Shown: positions 40,649 through 54,816, counted from the stretch's first letter. The stretch: DNA of 64,000 nt from Pluralibacter sp. (GCF_019237635.1 NZ_JAFAGS010000072.1:43696-107695); one strand, 5' to 3'. Translations and numbers: made by a program. The notes: generated from the sequence alone by a model not told the origin.

Positions 40649-41914
40649 TTATTCCCCCTGACGCTGGTAGTCGTTACGCTGCGCGTTCGCGCGGCGTTGG
40701 TCCATGATGTCACCATCGCTTGAAGAAGACGTGGTCGTGGCGCTGGCGCTGCTGCTCGTTGACGAAGGCGGCAGGCGCAGCAGGTTGTTCGCCCCGCTGG
40801 TGCTCTTCGCCGCAGGCGCACTACCGCCCTTGAGCAGTTGGTCAAGCGGCAGAACCATCAGGTTGCCACCTTTGCTGTCGTTTACCAGCACCTTACGGGT
40901 ATGGCTCAGCACTTTCTCCATAGTCTCGATATACAGACGCTCGCGGGTGATCTGCGGCGCGGCTTTATATTCCGGCAGGATCTTCACAAAACGAGCCACC
41001 TCACCCTGTGCTTCCAGGATAGTCTGGGTCTTATACGCACGCGCTTCTTCCAGAATACGCTGCGCCTGACCGTTCGCACGCGGCTGTACTTCGTTGGTAT
41101 AGGCTTCCGCCTCACGGATATACTGCTGCTCGTTCTCACGGGCGGCAATCGCGTCGTCAAACGCGGCTTTCACCTCTTCCGGCGGACGAGCAGCCTGGAA
41201 GTTGACGTCAAGCAGGGTGATACCCATGTTGTACGGACGAATGGTCTCTTCCAGCTCACGCTGGGTATCGCTACGAATAACGGTACGACCTTCCGTCAGA
41301 ATGCGATCCATGGTGTATTTGCCGATAACGCCGCGCAGCGCGCTGTCGGTCGCCTGGCGCAGGCTGTCGTCGGCGCTGGTAACGCTAAACAGGTAGCGCT
41401 GCGGATCGGTCACACGGTACTGCACGTTCATCTCAACGCGCACGACGTTTTCATCGGAGGTCAGCATCACGCCGGATGCCGCCAACTCGCGTACAGCTTC
41501 CACGTTCACCGGCGTCACGTCGTCGATAAACGTCGGCTTCCAGTTCAGGCCTGGCTCAACCAGATGGCTGAACTTGCCAAAACGGGTCACGACGCCGCGT
41601 TCCGCTTCCTTAATGGTGTAGAATCCGCTCGCGGCCCAGATGATGACCACGGCTGCAGCCACGATGCCGACGATGCGTCCGCCCATCGGGCCGCGCGGCC
41701 CCTGAGACGAATTGCCGCCGCCGAGGCCGCCTTTACCGCCGCCGCCGAAACCGCCGAGCTTTTTGCTCAACTTGCGGAAGATATCATCCAGATCGGGCGG
41801 CCCCTGATCGCGACCACCTTTGTTTCCATTCCCCCCAGAGTTGCCGCCTTGATTATTGCTGCTTCCCCACGGGTCGCGGTCTTGTCCGTTATTACCGGGC
41901 TGGTTCCACGCCAT
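40649..41914 (-). CDS. hflK: HflK, SPFH-family regulator of FtsH
   Basis: 421 aa. A Gly/Asn-rich cytoplasmic N-terminus (MAWNQPGNNGQDRDPWGSSN... up to about 75) precedes a membrane helix (IVGIVAAAVVIIWAASGFYTI) and the SPFH domain. The C-terminal tail is Ser/Thr-rich. Partner of HflC. Normally 80-100 bases after hflX; here the gap is 204 bases because of an ERIC element. Confidence 0.97.
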   Translation of the reverse strand: MAWNQPGNNGQDRDPWGSSNNQGGNSGGNGNKGGRDQGPPDLDDIFRKLSKKLGGFGGGGKGGLGGGNSSQGPRGPMGGRIVGIVAAAVVIIWAASGFYTIKEAERGVVTRFGKFSHLVEPGLNWKPTFIDDVTPVNVEAVRELAASGVMLTSDENVVRVEMNVQYRVTDPQRYLFSVTSADDSLRQATDSALRGVIGKYTMDRILTEGRTVIRSDTQRELEETIRPYNMGITLLDVNFQAARPPEEVKAAFDDAIAARENEQQYIREAEAYTNEVQPRANGQAQRILEEARAYKTQTILEAQGEVARFVKILPEYKAAPQITRERLYIETMEKVLSHTRKVLVNDSKGGNLMVLPLDQLLKGGSAPAAKSTSGANNLLRLPPSSTSSSASATTTSSSSDGDIMDQRRANAQRNDYQRQGE

Positions 41915-41942
41915 GTATATGCTCCATATTTGTTATGCGGTG

Positions 41943-42069
41943 TATACCCGTCATACTTCGCGCTACAGGTGCGTTGGCTGCACTCCCTCACCCCACTCAC
42001 TTACTAAAGTAAGCTCCTGGGGATTCACTCCCTTGCCGCCTTCCTGTAACCCGAATTATCTAGGGTATA
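41943..42069. repeat. full-length ERIC (enterobacterial repetitive intergenic consensus) element
   Basis: Exactly 127 bp, the standard ERIC length, bounded by imperfect inverted ends TATACCC (41943-41949) and GGGTATA (42063-42069). The core contains GTAAGCTCCTGGGGATTCAC and CTCACCCCACTCACTTACT, which correspond to the classical ERIC-PCR primer sites. It lies in the hflX-hflK gap and is transcribed within the operon, where it would fold into a long hairpin. Confidence 0.95.
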
Positions 42070-42118
42070 TGGCTTTATTGCCGGGTATAAATGCAAATAA
42101 TCTTCAGGCTACCGTCTG

Positions 42119-43399
42119 TCAGACCACGTAGTCCGTCAGTGCAGGTTCTTGTTTACAGAGTCGACGCCAGTCTACTATCGGCATGCGCACCTCCAGGCCG
42201 ACACTGCCGTCATCCTCCATCCACTCTTTTTCTATCGCCTGAAGCTGATAAAACCGGCTTCTCAGACGCCCTTCCTGCGGTGGCAGACGTAGCGTATGCT
42301 GCGCCACCTCACCGGAAAGACGTTCCGTTAAAGCCTGGAAAAGCAGTGGCACACCCACCCCGGTCTGGGCAGACAGCCAGACCCGGACGGGTTTATTTTC
42401 ATCATCCCTGTCGATACGCGGTTCGAAATCGTCCAGCATATCGATTTTGTTCATCACCAACAGGGTCGGGATCTCGTTGGCCTCGATCTCATCGAGAACA
42501 ACATTAACCGCATCAATATTTTCCTGCAGGCGCACGTCAGCGGCATCAATCACATGCAGCAGCAACGTCGCCTGACGGGTCTCCTGCAGCGTCGCTTTAA
42601 ACGCCGCGACCAGGTCATGCGGCAGGTGGCGAATAAACCCTACGGTATCCGCCAGCACGGTCTCGCCGACGTCGGCGACATCAATGCGGCGCAGGGTAGG
42701 ATCCAGCGTGGCGAACAGCTGATCCGCCGCATACACCTGCGCTTCGGTAATCTGGTTAAACAGCGTCGATTTCCCGGCGTTGGTGTACCCCACCAGCGAC
42801 ACGGTGGGGATATCCGCTTTGGTTCGGGAGCGCCGTCCCTGCTCTCGCTGCTTCTCCACCTTCTCCAGTCGGGAGAGGATCTGGGAGATGCGGTTACGCA
42901 GTAAACGACGGTCTGTTTCAAGCTGGGTTTCACCCGGGCCGCGCAGGCCGATCCCGCCCTTTTGTCGTTCAAGGTGGGTCCAGCCGCGCACCAGGCGCGT
43001 CGCCAGATGGCGCAACTGCGCCAGCTCAACCTGCAGCTTACCTTCGTGGGTACGCGCACGTTGGGCGAAAATATCTAAAATAAGACCGGTTCGGTCGATA
43101 ACCCGGCACTCGCACAAACGCTCCAGGTTACGTTCCTGGGCCGGGCTCAATGCATGGTCGAACAAAACAACGGAGGCGCCCGTCGCTTTAACGGCTTCCG
43201 CAATTTCGACAGCCTTACCTTCACCAACAAAATACTTCGGGTGCGGTGCTTTACGGCTACCGGTAATCACCTGCATTGCTTCGACACCGGCGGAAGAGAC
43301 CAGAGATTCAAACTCCTGGAGATCTTCCATATCTTTGTCTTGCGAAAAATAGATGTGTACCAGTACCGCCTGCTCACCGGCGTCATAACGGTCAAACAA
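42119..43399 (-). CDS. hflX: ribosome-associated GTPase HflX
   Basis: 426 aa. An N-terminal HflX domain is followed by a GTPase domain with [12 protein letters not shown] (P-loop), [12 protein letters not shown] (G3) and NKIDM (G4). HflX splits stalled 70S ribosomes after heat stress. Follows hfq by 75 bases. Confidence 0.96.
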   Translation of the reverse strand: MFDRYDAGEQAVLVHIYFSQDKDMEDLQEFESLVSSAGVEAMQVITGSRKAPHPKYFVGEGKAVEIAEAVKATGASVVLFDHALSPAQERNLERLCECRVIDRTGLILDIFAQRARTHEGKLQVELAQLRHLATRLVRGWTHLERQKGGIGLRGPGETQLETDRRLLRNRISQILSRLEKVEKQREQGRRSRTKADIPTVSLVGYTNAGKSTLFNQITEAQVYAADQLFATLDPTLRRIDVADVGETVLADTVGFIRHLPHDLVAAFKATLQETRQATLLLHVIDAADVRLQENIDAVNVVLDEIEANEIPTLLVMNKIDMLDDFEPRIDRDDENKPVRVWLSAQTGVGVPLLFQALTERLSGEVAQHTLRLPPQEGRLRSRFYQLQAIEKEWMEDDGSVGLEVRMPIVDWRRLCKQEPALTDYVV

Positions 43400-43474
43400 G
43401 CGTAAACCCTCATAAAATACCAGCGGGGAACGCAGAAACCCTGGCTCCCCGACATGGAAAAACAGCCATTAACC

Positions 43475-43795
<321 letters not shown>

Positions 43796-43892
43796 TTATA
43801 TGCTTGTTTTACCCACCGTTTTACGGGCCGGGCTTGTACTTAGAACCTTGCGATTCTGAAAATTGCGCACGGTACGACTTAATTTTACACAT

Positions 43893-44843
43893 TCAGTCAT
43901 GACCCGCACCAACAACCTTTAGTACTTCGTTGAACGCCTGTTCAGGTTTTTCGCTGTCTAACCAGTGAACACCTTCCCAACCGCGCAACCAGGTTACCTG
44001 GCGCTTAGCCAACTGTCTCGTGGCGCAAATACCTCTATAAACCATTTCATCATATGAGATTTCACCTTCAAGGTATGACCACATCTGGCGGTATCCCACA
44101 CAACGAACGGAAGGCATATCCGTATGCAAATCTCCACGGGCAAAAAGCGCCCGCACTTCTGCTTCAAAACCTGAAGCCAACATCTGATGAAAACGCTGCT
44201 CAATGCGTTGATGGAGCAGTTCACGGCTCGCCGGGGCGATGGCGAACTGATGCACCTGGTACGGTAGAGCGTCTCCTGACGTTTGCGTCAGTTCCGTTAA
44301 AGTTTTACCCGAAATGAAAAAAACTTCCAGTGCCCGGGAAAGCCTTTGCGGATCATTTGGATGAATACGCGCCGCCGCAACAGGATCTATCTCCTGGAGC
44401 TGCTGGTGAAGCGCATTCCACCCACGCTCTGCCGCCTCTCTTTCAATCCGTGCTCTGACAGCGGGATCTGCCGACGGCAATGGCGACAATCCCTCAAGCA
44501 ACGCCTTGAAATACAACATTGTTCCGCCGACCAGCAACGGGATGCGTCCCGCTGCGACGATGTCGGCCATATGTGCCAACGCATCGCGGCGAAAATCCGC
44601 CGCCGAATAGGCCAGCGCCGGATCGAGAATGTCCAGTAACTGGTGCGGAGCGGCGTTAAGTTCCTCCGCGCCCGGCTTGGCCGTTCCGATATCCATTCCT
44701 CGATAGATGAGGGCGGAATCGACGCTAATCAACTCTACGGGCAAAACTTTACGCAGCTCAATCGCCAGTGCCGTCTTGCCGGAGGCCGTCGGCCCCATTA
44801 AAAATATTGCCTTAGGCAGGCTCGCCTCTGTTACATCACTCAT
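43893..44843 (-). CDS. miaA: tRNA dimethylallyltransferase MiaA
   Basis: 316 aa. Adds the isopentenyl group to A37 of tRNAs that read UNN codons. P-loop [13 protein letters not shown] (16-28), then [18 protein letters not shown] and [15 protein letters not shown]. Its start overlaps the 3' end of mutL by 8 bases, consistent with coupling. The 109-base gap to hfq holds the hfq promoters in E. coli. Confidence 0.96.
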   Translation of the reverse strand: MSDVTEASLPKAIFLMGPTASGKTALAIELRKVLPVELISVDSALIYRGMDIGTAKPGAEELNAAPHQLLDILDPALAYSAADFRRDALAHMADIVAAGRIPLLVGGTMLYFKALLEGLSPLPSADPAVRARIEREAAERGWNALHQQLQEIDPVAAARIHPNDPQRLSRALEVFFISGKTLTELTQTSGDALPYQVHQFAIAPASRELLHQRIEQRFHQMLASGFEAEVRALFARGDLHTDMPSVRCVGYRQMWSYLEGEISYDEMVYRGICATRQLAKRQVTWLRGWEGVHWLDSEKPEQAFNEVLKVVGAGHD

Positions 44844-46707
44844 CTTTCAGGGCGTTCATCGCCGAATGTAAATCAACAGGTTGCAACAGACCACCCGGTG
44901 GCGCCTTCACCAGGTGCGGACACAAACGTTCAACGTCGGTCAGCATGGCGATAGCCTGCGCCATATTCCACTGCGCATGGTCGCTTGCCAAATTTCGTGC
45001 CAACCATTGCGCCAGCGTTCCGGCATCGCAGGTAGATTGCTGCGCCAGGTAGCCTATCAGTTCAGGAATCAAGATTTGTAAATTTTGTTGTCTTAAGGGT
45101 AAAGGCACCGCCCTTACCGTCACATGCTGCGCATCAGATTGTATTTCAACGCCAATTTTCGCTAACACCGCTTGCGCCTGTTGCAGCGCGGCCAGCTCCC
45201 CAGGGCTGACCTTAAGACGCAACGGGATCAGCAACGGCTGGGCGCAGATGTCGGTGCGCTCCGGGGAGAGCTGCGCCTGGCGCAGCCAGCGCTCCGCCAC
45301 CGACAGAGCCAGCACGCTGAGCCTGCCGTCACGCTCCAGCAGCGCGCAATCGCCGCCGACGATAGTCAGTACCCGGCCAAAGCTGCTGCTGTGCCCGGCC
45401 AGGCGCTCTTCAGCGGGCTCCGCCGCCGGGGTTTTACGCCCAGCCTCCGGCGTTTCCAACAGCTGCCGATACAGCGCCCCCTGCTGCTTTTGGTATTCAG
45501 GTTGGGCGTTCGGCCAGGCGGATGCGCCGCTGCTGCGAACGCTCCCTCCGGCAGGAGCAGGCGCCGTATAGCGCGGCGCTGACGCCTCGCGGGCCACAGC
45601 GGGTTCAGCAAACTGATTGCGTCCGGCGGCCACGCGGTTCTCCGGCATATAGCGCGGGAGGCGGCCCTCATCGTCATGCTCGCGCGCCAGCGGTAGCGTC
45701 GCGTCAACCTGCTGCTGCAAAACGCTCAGCACGCCCTGATAGATAAAATCATGCACCAGGCGGGACTGGTGAAAACGCACCTCGTGCTTCGCCGGATGTA
45801 CGTTAACGTCCACCTGATGCGGATCGATCTCCAGATACAGGACAAAGGCGGGCTGCTCACCCGCGCCCAGCTTATCTTCGCAGGCCTGGCGAATAGCGTG
45901 GTTAATTAACCGATCGCGCATCATCCGCCCGTTAACATAGCAGTACTGGATTTCAGCCAGCTGCGCCGTGGTGTGTTTGGGGTCGGCAACCCAGCCACGC
46001 AGCGCCAAATCGCCGTGCTGCCACTCGATCGCCAGCGCATGTTCGACAAACGGCACGCCGCAGATAGCCCCCAGACGGCGCTCTTTCTGTCCGCCCTCGG
46101 CTACAGCGCGATACTGACGCACCGCCTTGCCGTTATGGTTGAGGTTGATAGTGACATCGAAGCGCGCCAGCGCGATGCGGCGCACCACTTCATCAATGTG
46201 GGTAAATTCGGTCTTCTCGGTACGCATGAACTTGCGCCGCGCTGGCGTGTTGTAAAACAGATCCAGCACTTCGAGTGTGGTTCCGACCGGATGCGCGGCG
46301 GGCTTGACCGTCACGTCCATGTCTCGCCCTTCCGCATAGGCCTGCCAGGCCTCCGGCTGTTCTGCCGTGCGTGAGGTCAGAGTCAAACGGGAGACGGAGC
46401 TGATACTGGCCAGCGCTTCGCCGCGAAAGCCAAGGCTGATGATAGCCTCCAGATCGTCAAGCGAGGCAATCTTGCTGGTGGCGTGGCGAGCCAGCGCCAG
46501 CGCCAGCTCTTCCTGACGGATGCCGCAGCCGTTATCACGAATGCGAATCAGCTTAGCGCCGCCGCGTTCGATATCAATATCAATCCGCGTGGCGCCCGCA
46601 TCCAGGCTGTTTTCCACCAGCTCTTTGACTACCGACGCAGGTCGCTCTACCACTTCGCCAGCGGCAATCTGGTTCGCGAGCTGTGGCGGTAAGACCTGAA
46701 TCGGCAT
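44836..46707 (-). CDS. mutL: DNA mismatch repair protein MutL
   Basis: 623 aa (E. coli 615). GHKL ATPase domain with Glu29 and Asn33 in [18 protein letters not shown] (G1-type) and [14 protein letters not shown] Pro/Ala-rich linker (about 345-420) leads to the C-terminal dimerisation domain. It links MutS recognition to MutH and UvrD; no endonuclease motif, as in other organisms with MutH. 9 bases after amiB. Confidence 0.97.
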   Translation of the reverse strand: MPIQVLPPQLANQIAAGEVVERPASVVKELVENSLDAGATRIDIDIERGGAKLIRIRDNGCGIRQEELALALARHATSKIASLDDLEAIISLGFRGEALASISSVSRLTLTSRTAEQPEAWQAYAEGRDMDVTVKPAAHPVGTTLEVLDLFYNTPARRKFMRTEKTEFTHIDEVVRRIALARFDVTINLNHNGKAVRQYRAVAEGGQKERRLGAICGVPFVEHALAIEWQHGDLALRGWVADPKHTTAQLAEIQYCYVNGRMMRDRLINHAIRQACEDKLGAGEQPAFVLYLEIDPHQVDVNVHPAKHEVRFHQSRLVHDFIYQGVLSVLQQQVDATLPLAREHDDEGRLPRYMPENRVAAGRNQFAEPAVAREASAPRYTAPAPAGGSVRSSGASAWPNAQPEYQKQQGALYRQLLETPEAGRKTPAAEPAEERLAGHSSSFGRVLTIVGGDCALLERDGRLSVLALSVAERWLRQAQLSPERTDICAQPLLIPLRLKVSPGELAALQQAQAVLAKIGVEIQSDAQHVTVRAVPLPLRQQNLQILIPELIGYLAQQSTCDAGTLAQWLARNLASDHAQWNMAQAIAMLTDVERLCPHLVKAPPGGLLQPVDLHSAMNALKDE

Positions 46708-46716
46708 ACGAACTCC

Positions 46717-48048
46717 TTAGTTAATTAACGACCCGTCAGGCCCGGCGGCGCTGGCCGTTTGCGCGCCTTCGCCGCGCGGCCCGGACTGCAGCGGATGCGT
46801 CTCAAAGTACTTCTGCAACCCGTTGTAAATCGCCTGGGCAACCTGCTGCTGGTACGCATCGCTCGCCAACTGGCGCTCTTCGCTGTTATTGCTGATGAAT
46901 CCGGTCTCTACGAGAATGGACGGAATATCCGGCGAGCGTAAAACGCCCAGACTGGCGTGCTCAGGACGGCGTTTGTGCAGGTTTCCCACCCGCTCCAGCT
47001 GTCCCAACACATCAACCGCCACATCATACCCGACACGCTGCGAATGACCGAACTGTAAATCCAGCACCGCCTGGCTCAGGTAAGGGTCTGCCTGGCTGTT
47101 GGCCAGCACATCGCCCGCCCCGCCCAGCAGCTCGGACTGCTTCTCGTGCTGCTCCAGCCAACCGGCCATTTCGCTGTTGGCGCGGCGGTTAGACAGTACC
47201 CAAACGGAGGCCCCGGTCGCATCACGGTTCGGCGCGGCGTCAGCGTGAATGGAGACAAGGAAATTGGCGTTTTGCTTACGCGCCACGTCTGAACGCCCCA
47301 TTACCGAGATAAAATAGTCGCCGTCGCGGGTCATGACGCCTTTGAACATCGGGTCGTCGTTCAGCATTGCGCGCAGCTTGCGGGCAATGGCGATGGTGAC
47401 GTTTTTCTCTTTCGTGCCGCCCGGGCCGATAGCCCCAGGGTCCTGGCCGCCATGTCCGGCATCAATCGCAATAATCACCTTATCGCCGCTAACGGCTCTG
47501 GCGCGCACGGCCGGACGCGTCACCGTGTTGCTGCTGGTCACGCTGGTGATACGCTCGTCAGAGGATTTAAACGGGTTGCGCGCCGGTTCAACCGGACGGG
47601 GCGCCACAACAGGCGCCTCCACGCGTTTCGCCACCACCGGCGGCGGAGGAGGCGGAGGCGGCGCATCTGCATTGATGGTGAACACCAGCATGTAATTACT
47701 GCCGTTTTGCTGCTTCACCGCGCGGGTTTTACCATTTTCGGTCAAATCCACCACCAGCCGCAGCGACTGGTCGTCCTTCGGCGTGCCGGAGCGGATGCTT
47801 TTCACCAGGTTATCCCCGCTGAAACGCAGCGGCAGCCCCTGGATAACGCCGGTCTGTTTAATATCCAGCGCGACGCTGCGTTTGTCGTTCTGGGAAAACG
47901 CATATTCCGGATCGCCGATGAAGCTAAAGGTGATACGGGCCTGTGTCTCTCCGTTTGAAACCTGAATGTCAGATAAACTTGCTGCTGTCGCCTGCAGACA
48001 GAACAGCATAATGCTTGCGGCCAACCAGCTTTTAACGCGATACATCAT
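46717..48048 (-). CDS. amiB: N-acetylmuramoyl-L-alanine amidase AmiB
   Basis: Start at the ATG first base 48048 ([24 protein letters not shown] signal peptide), 443 aa; E. coli 445. The 16 codons upstream overlap tsaE's end and lack a signal. Domains: AMIN septal-ring targeting domain (24-130), Pro-rich hinge with PPPPPPP, then amidase_3 domain (about 190-415) with [13 protein letters not shown] and SIHADAAP zinc ligands. Splits daughter-cell peptidoglycan; activated by EnvC. Confidence 0.95.
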   Translation of the reverse strand: MMYRVKSWLAASIMLFCLQATAASLSDIQVSNGETQARITFSFIGDPEYAFSQNDKRSVALDIKQTGVIQGLPLRFSGDNLVKSIRSGTPKDDQSLRLVVDLTENGKTRAVKQQNGSNYMLVFTINADAPPPPPPPPVVAKRVEAPVVAPRPVEPARNPFKSSDERITSVTSSNTVTRPAVRARAVSGDKVIIAIDAGHGGQDPGAIGPGGTKEKNVTIAIARKLRAMLNDDPMFKGVMTRDGDYFISVMGRSDVARKQNANFLVSIHADAAPNRDATGASVWVLSNRRANSEMAGWLEQHEKQSELLGGAGDVLANSQADPYLSQAVLDLQFGHSQRVGYDVAVDVLGQLERVGNLHKRRPEHASLGVLRSPDIPSILVETGFISNNSEERQLASDAYQQQVAQAIYNGLQKYFETHPLQSGPRGEGAQTASAAGPDGSLIN

Positions 48049-48064
48049 CCCGTCATCCCTCAGG

Positions 48065-50043
<1,979 letters not shown>

Positions 50044-50045
<2 letters not shown>

Positions 50046-51183
50046 GTCACAGCCCCTCGATCTCAATCAGTTAGCGCAACAAATCAAACAATGGGGCACT
50101 GAACTGGGCTTTCAGCAGGTTGGTATTGCCGATACCGACCTGAGCGCCAGCGAGCCTGAGCTTCAGGCGTGGCTGGACAAACAGTACCATGGCGAGATGG
50201 AATGGATGGCGCGACACGGCATGATGCGCGCACGCCCCCATGAACTGCTGCCCGGTACGCTTCGCGTCATCAGCGTGCGCATGAACTATTTGCCCGCCAA
50301 CGCCGCGTTTGCCCGTACCCTGAAAAATCCCGCACTCGGCTACGTCAGCCGTTATGCCCTCGGCCGTGATTATCATAAGCTGTTGCGTAACCGCCTTAAA
50401 AAACTCGGCGAGATGATCCAGGAACAATATGCCTCGCTGAATTTTAGACCTTTTGTTGATTCTGCGCCTGTGCTTGAACGCCCACTGGCAGAAAAAGCGG
50501 GACTTGGCTGGACAGGTAAGCACTCACTTATCCTCAGCCGCGACGCCGGATCGTTCTTTTTTCTCGGCGAACTGCTGATCGACCTGCCCTTGCCCGTTGA
50601 TAATCCCGTAGAGGAAGGCTGCGGCCGCTGCGTGGCCTGCATGACCATCTGCCCGACCGGCGCTATCGTCGAGCCCTACACCGTCGACGCCCGCCGGTGC
50701 ATCTCTTACCTGACTATCGAACTGGAAGGCGCGATCCCGGAAGAATTTCGTCCGCTTATCGGCAACCGTATCTACGGCTGCGACGACTGTCAGCTGATTT
50801 GCCCGTGGAACCGCTATTCGCAGTTAACTGACGAAGAGGACTTCAGCCCCCGCAAGGCGCTGCACGCCCCGCCGCTCATCGAGCTGTTTGCCTGGAGTGA
50901 AGCAGGGTTTCTCAAAGCCACGGAAGGATCCGCCATCCGCCGCATCGGCCATCTGCGCTGGCTGCGTAATATCGCCGTAGCGCTGGGGAATGCGCCGTGG
51001 GATGAAGCCAACATTCGGGCGCTGGAAAGTCGCATAGGTGAGCACCCACTTCTCGACGAACACATAGAATGGGCGATTGCGCAGCAAATTGAGAAGCGCA
51101 ATGCGTGCGTGGTGGAGGTTCAACTGCCGCAAAAACAGCGTCTGGTGAGGGTCATTGAAAAGGGCTTGCCCAGAGACGCCTGA
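50044..51183 (+). CDS. queG: epoxyqueuosine reductase QueG
   Basis: 379 aa from MSQPLDLNQLAQQIKQWG, as in E. coli; the longer upstream frame is antisense to nnr. Cobalamin- and iron-sulphur-dependent reduction of epoxyqueuosine to queuosine in tRNA. Two 4Fe-4S motifs: CGRCVACMTICPTGAI and CDDCQLICPWN. A C-terminal HEAT-like repeat. Its promoter must lie in nnr coding sequence. Its own upstream region is only 3 bases from the nnr start. Confidence 0.94.
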
Positions 51184-51453
51184 ATAATTCACAGCCTGTG
51201 AGTAAAAATAAAAACACATTGAGATTCAACATGCAGAAAATCGTCAAGTGATCGGGTTAACAATTTGAAATCAAAATTTATCGTTAATTTTCAATTGTTT
51301 GTAAGAATATTATTCACAATTTGAAGCAATTACGATTTACGGAAGGCGTTTTTGAGCTGTGGATAACTCTGTTCACAAGAGTGTGTCAGCCGCAAGAAAA
51401 AACGTCCCCGGCGTAATATTACGCTGTGGATATCAGGAAGTGGTGTAGAAATT

Positions 51454-51529
<76 letters not shown>

Positions 51530-51565
51530 TTGGGTGGTTTGTGTCTTGCGACACCTTTCAAATTT

Positions 51566-51641
<76 letters not shown>

Positions 51642-51650
51642 TTAATCTTC

Positions 51651-51760
51651 GTCTTTCAGCTTGCTACTGCGTTGGCTGCCTTCACTCACCACAGTCACTT
51701 ACTTTTGTAAGCTCCTGCGGATTCGCTCAGTTGCCGCCTTGTTGCAACCTGAAATCCTGG
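51651..51760. repeat. diverged ERIC-derived element between tRNA-Gly genes
   Basis: About 110 bases align with the ERIC at 41943-42069: GCGTTGGCTGC, CTCACCACAGTCACTTACT, GTAAGCTCCTGCGGATTC and TTGCCGCCTT all recur. The TATACCC ends are missing. It lies within the tRNA precursor. Confidence 0.85.
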
Positions 51761-51798
51761 ATTAGGATGGTCCGTGTCTTGCGACACTTTTCAAATTT

Positions 51799-51874
<76 letters not shown>

Positions 51875-51886
51875 TTAATCTTCGTC

Positions 51887-51920
51887 TTTCAAGCTGCCGC
51901 CTTGCTACAACTCGAAATCC
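51887..51920. repeat. ERIC remnant upstream of the tRNA-Gly array
   Basis: The sequence after the first tRNA begins exactly like the copy after the second (TTAATCTTCGTCTTTCA), then jumps to TGCCGCCTTGCTACAACTCG and GAAATCC, the right end of the ERIC-like element at 51651-51760. Its interior is missing, so it looks like a deletion derivative left by tandem duplication of a tRNA-plus-spacer unit. Confidence 0.6.
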
Positions 51921-51975
51921 TGTGACTAATTTGTTGCTGTCGTAACGTGTAATTCTGTGTCGTTACGGGAGGCGC

Positions 51976-52003
51976 ATTATACGAGAAATCCTTTTAGCTG
52001 CAA
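51976..52003 (-). promoter_or_regulatory. promoter of the tRNA-Gly array
   Basis: Minus-strand TTGCAG (plus 51998-52003), a 16-base spacer and a perfect TATAAT (plus 51976-51981), followed by the G+C-rich stretch GCGCCTCCCG typical of stringently controlled stable-RNA promoters. Confidence 0.8.
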
Positions 52004-52077
52004 CCCCCCTCAAACGCAATTTTTCATGTTTTTCGTTTGAGTGCTGAATTAATCAGCAAAGAGCACAATTTAGCGGC

Positions 52078-52105
52078 AAAAACCCGGCGACGCAAGCGCA
52101 CCGGG
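52078..52105 (-). terminator. terminator of orn
   Basis: On the minus strand CCCGG and CCGGG (plus 52101-52105 and 52083-52087) bound a structured loop and are followed by five T. It lies 9 bases past the orn stop codon. A second inverted repeat, CTCAAACG/CGTTTGAG (52009-52016 and 52034-52041), lies between it and the tRNA promoter. Confidence 0.7.
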
Positions 52106-52114
52106 CGCAAAAAA

Positions 52115-52660
52115 TCACAGCTTAATAAAATTCTCGCGGTAGTAAGCTAATTCCGCCACCGATTCGCGGATATCGTCCATCGCCTGGTGAGTGCCCTGCT
52201 TTTTAAAGCCGTCCAGAATCTCCGGTTTCCAGCGACGCGCCAGTTCTTTCAGCGTGCTTACATCAAGATAGCGGTAATGGAAGTAGGCTTCCAGTTCCGG
52301 CATGTACTTAAACAAGAATCGACGGTCCTGGCCGATGCTGTTGCCGCAGATAGGCGATTTTCCAGTTGGCACCCACTCTTTCAGGAATTCCAGGGTCGCA
52401 AGTTCAGCGGCGCGGTCATCCAGGGTGCTCGCTTTGACGCGATCGACCAGGCCGCTGCCGGTGTGCGTGCGCACGTTCCAGTCGTCCATCAGCGCCAGTT
52501 GTTCATCAGACTGATGCACAGCGATAGTCGGCCCTTCAGCCAGGATGTTCAGGTTAGCGTCAGTCACCAGCGTCGCGATCTCAATAATGCGATCGCGCTC
52601 GGGATCGAGCCCGGTCATTTCGAGATCGATCCAAATCAGGTTGTTTTCATCTGCACTCAT
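52115..52660 (-). CDS. orn: oligoribonuclease Orn
   Basis: Start at the ATG first base 52660 ([21 protein letters not shown]), 181 aa, the E. coli length. DEDDh 3'-5' exonuclease that cleaves 2-5-mer RNAs, including pGpG. Catalytic residues Asp12, Glu14, with the [11 protein letters not shown] motif near the C-terminus. Essential in E. coli. Divergent from rsgA over 107 bases. Confidence 0.97.
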   Translation of the reverse strand: MSADENNLIWIDLEMTGLDPERDRIIEIATLVTDANLNILAEGPTIAVHQSDEQLALMDDWNVRTHTGSGLVDRVKASTLDDRAAELATLEFLKEWVPTGKSPICGNSIGQDRRFLFKYMPELEAYFHYRYLDVSTLKELARRWKPEILDGFKKQGTHQAMDDIRESVAELAYYRENFIKL

Positions 52661-52767
52661 GCTATTTTCCACCCTTCTCGCTTAACCAGGCACATCTGGT
52701 TAATTAGTATAAAATTGCGTGTATCATAGAGGTTTTGCCCATTCAGGGCGACCAGGAGCCATCACGA

Positions 52768-53823
52768 TTGAGTAAAAATAAACTCTCCAAAGGTCAGCAG
52801 CGCCGGGTGAAAGCGAACCACCAGCGCCGTCTTAAAACGACTTCGGAGAAGGCCGATTTCGATGACAACCTGTTTGGCGAACCGTCCGAAGGTATTGTCA
52901 TCAGCCGCTTTGGCATGCACGCCGATGTGGAATCCACCGACGGCGACGTGCACCGCTGCAACATTCGTCGCACTATTCGCTCGCTGGTCACTGGCGATCG
53001 CGTGGTCTGGCGTCCCGGTAAGGCGGCCGCAGAAGGCGTAAACGTTAAGGGCATCGTCGAAGCCGTGCACGAGCGCACGTCGGTACTGACGCGCCCGGAC
53101 TTCTATGACGGCGTCAAACCGATCGCGGCAAACATCGACCAGATTGTGATCGTCTCCGCCATCCTGCCAGAGCTGTCGCTGAATATTATCGATCGCTATC
53201 TTGTCGCCTGCGAAACGCTCAACGTCGAGCCGCTGATCGTTCTCAATAAAATCGATCTGCTGGATGACGACGGCATGGATTTCGTTAACGAGCAGATGGA
53301 TATCTATCGCCATATCGGTTATCGCGTGCTGATGGTGTCCAGCCAGACGCAGGACGGGTTAAAACCGCTGGAAGACGCGCTGACCGACCGTATCAGCATT
53401 TTTGCCGGGCAGTCTGGCGTCGGAAAATCCAGCCTGCTGAACGCATTGTTAGGTCTTCATGACGACCAGATCCTGACCAACGACGTCTCCGGTGTTTCCG
53501 GCCTGGGTCAGCACACCACCACGGCGGCGCGCCTGTATCACTTCCCGCACGGCGGCGATGTGATCGACTCCCCGGGCGTGCGCGAGTTCGGTCTCTGGCA
53601 CCTTGAGCCGGAACAAATCACCCACGGTTTTGTCGAATTCCATGACTATTTAGGCGCCTGCAAATACCGCGACTGCAAACACGACAACGATCCCGGTTGC
53701 GCGATTCGCGAGGCGGTGGAAAATGGCGAAATCGCCGAGAGCCGTTTTGAAAACTATCACCGTATTCTGGAAAGCATGTCGCAGGTAAAAACGCGTAAAA
53801 GCTTTTCTGAAACCGACGACTGA
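52768..53823 (+). CDS. rsgA: ribosome small-subunit-dependent GTPase RsgA
   Basis: Starts at TTG 52768 (AGGAG at 52753-52757), giving [20 protein letters not shown], 351 aa; the longer frame from ATG 52735 would add 11 residues with no match to E. coli. OB domain, circularly permuted GTPase (NKID before [14 protein letters not shown] and DSPGVREFG), and a zinc domain with [14 protein letters not shown]. Assembly checkpoint of the 30S subunit. Confidence 0.95.
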   Translation: MSKNKLSKGQQRRVKANHQRRLKTTSEKADFDDNLFGEPSEGIVISRFGMHADVESTDGDVHRCNIRRTIRSLVTGDRVVWRPGKAAAEGVNVKGIVEAVHERTSVLTRPDFYDGVKPIAANIDQIVIVSAILPELSLNIIDRYLVACETLNVEPLIVLNKIDLLDDDGMDFVNEQMDIYRHIGYRVLMVSSQTQDGLKPLEDALTDRISIFAGQSGVGKSSLLNALLGLHDDQILTNDVSGVSGLGQHTTTAARLYHFPHGGDVIDSPGVREFGLWHLEPEQITHGFVEFHDYLGACKYRDCKHDNDPGCAIREAVENGEIAESRFENYHRILESMSQVKTRKSFSETDD

Positions 53824-53913
53824 CATTTAAGCTGAACGTCGATAGAATCGGCCCCTTTTTTAAAAGGTTCGGATAAGAACCTGTAGTGACACAACAATGG
53901 CCTGGAGGCTACT

Positions 53914-54798
53914 TTGTTAAATTCATTCAAACTTTCGCTTCAATACATTCTGCCGAAGCTGTGGCTGACGCGTCTCGCTGGCTGGGGCGCGAGCAAGCGG
54001 GCAGGCTGGTTGACCAAACTGGCGATTGACCTGTTCGTCAAATGCTACAAGGTCGATATGAAAGAAGCGCAGAAACCGGATACCGCCAGCTATCGTACCT
54101 TCAATGACTTCTTCGTCCGCGCGCTGCGTGAAGATGTCCGCCCGGTGAATACCGATCCGAACGTGCTGGTCATGCCGGCGGACGGCACCCTGAACCAGTT
54201 GGGTCGCATTGAAGACGATAAAATTTTGCAGGCGAAAGGACATAACTACTCCCTGGAAGCGCTGCTGGCAGGCAACTACCTGATGGCGGATCTGTTTCGC
54301 AACGGTACCTTTGCCACCACCTACCTGTCGCCGAGCAATTATCACCGCGTTCACATGCCGTGTAACGGCATCCTGCGTGAAATGATTTACGTGCCGGGCG
54401 ACCTGTTCTCCGTCAATATCCTGACAGCGCAAAACGTCCCCAACCTGTTTGCCCGTAACGAGCGCGTCATTTGCCTGTTCGATACTGAGTTCGGCCCAAT
54501 GGCGCAAATTCTGGTTGGCGCCACCATCGTCGGTAGCATTGAAACCGTCTGGGCAGGCACCATCACGCCGCCGCGCGAGGGCGTTATCAAACGCTGGACG
54601 TGGCCTGCGGGTGAAAGCGAAGGGTCCGTGGCGCTGCTGAAAGGTCAGGAGATGGGCCGCTTTAAGCTGGGCTCAACGGTTATCAACCTGTTTGCGCCGG
54701 GTAAAGTACAACTGGTGGATTCCGCGAAAGATATGTCGGTGACCCGTATCGGGCAGCCGCTGGCTATCGCCACCGACGCAGCAAAAGACGAAGGCTAA
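53914..54798 (+). CDS. psd: phosphatidylserine decarboxylase proenzyme
   Basis: Begins with TTG at 53914, with GGAGG at 53903-53907; no ATG is near. 294 aa (E. coli 322). Self-cleaves between Gly253 and Ser254 in [11 protein letters not shown] to create the pyruvoyl beta- and alpha-chains, yielding phosphatidylethanolamine synthesis at the inner membrane. The C-terminal acidic tail of the E. coli protein is replaced by the short [10 protein letters not shown] ending, so the tail is about 28 residues shorter. Upstream of mscM by 18 bases. Confidence 0.95.
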   Translation: MLNSFKLSLQYILPKLWLTRLAGWGASKRAGWLTKLAIDLFVKCYKVDMKEAQKPDTASYRTFNDFFVRALREDVRPVNTDPNVLVMPADGTLNQLGRIEDDKILQAKGHNYSLEALLAGNYLMADLFRNGTFATTYLSPSNYHRVHMPCNGILREMIYVPGDLFSVNILTAQNVPNLFARNERVICLFDTEFGPMAQILVGATIVGSIETVWAGTITPPREGVIKRWTWPAGESEGSVALLKGQEMGRFKLGSTVINLFAPGKVQLVDSAKDMSVTRIGQPLAIATDAAKDEG

Positions 54799-54816
54799 CC
54801 ATAAGGGTCGACGGAC

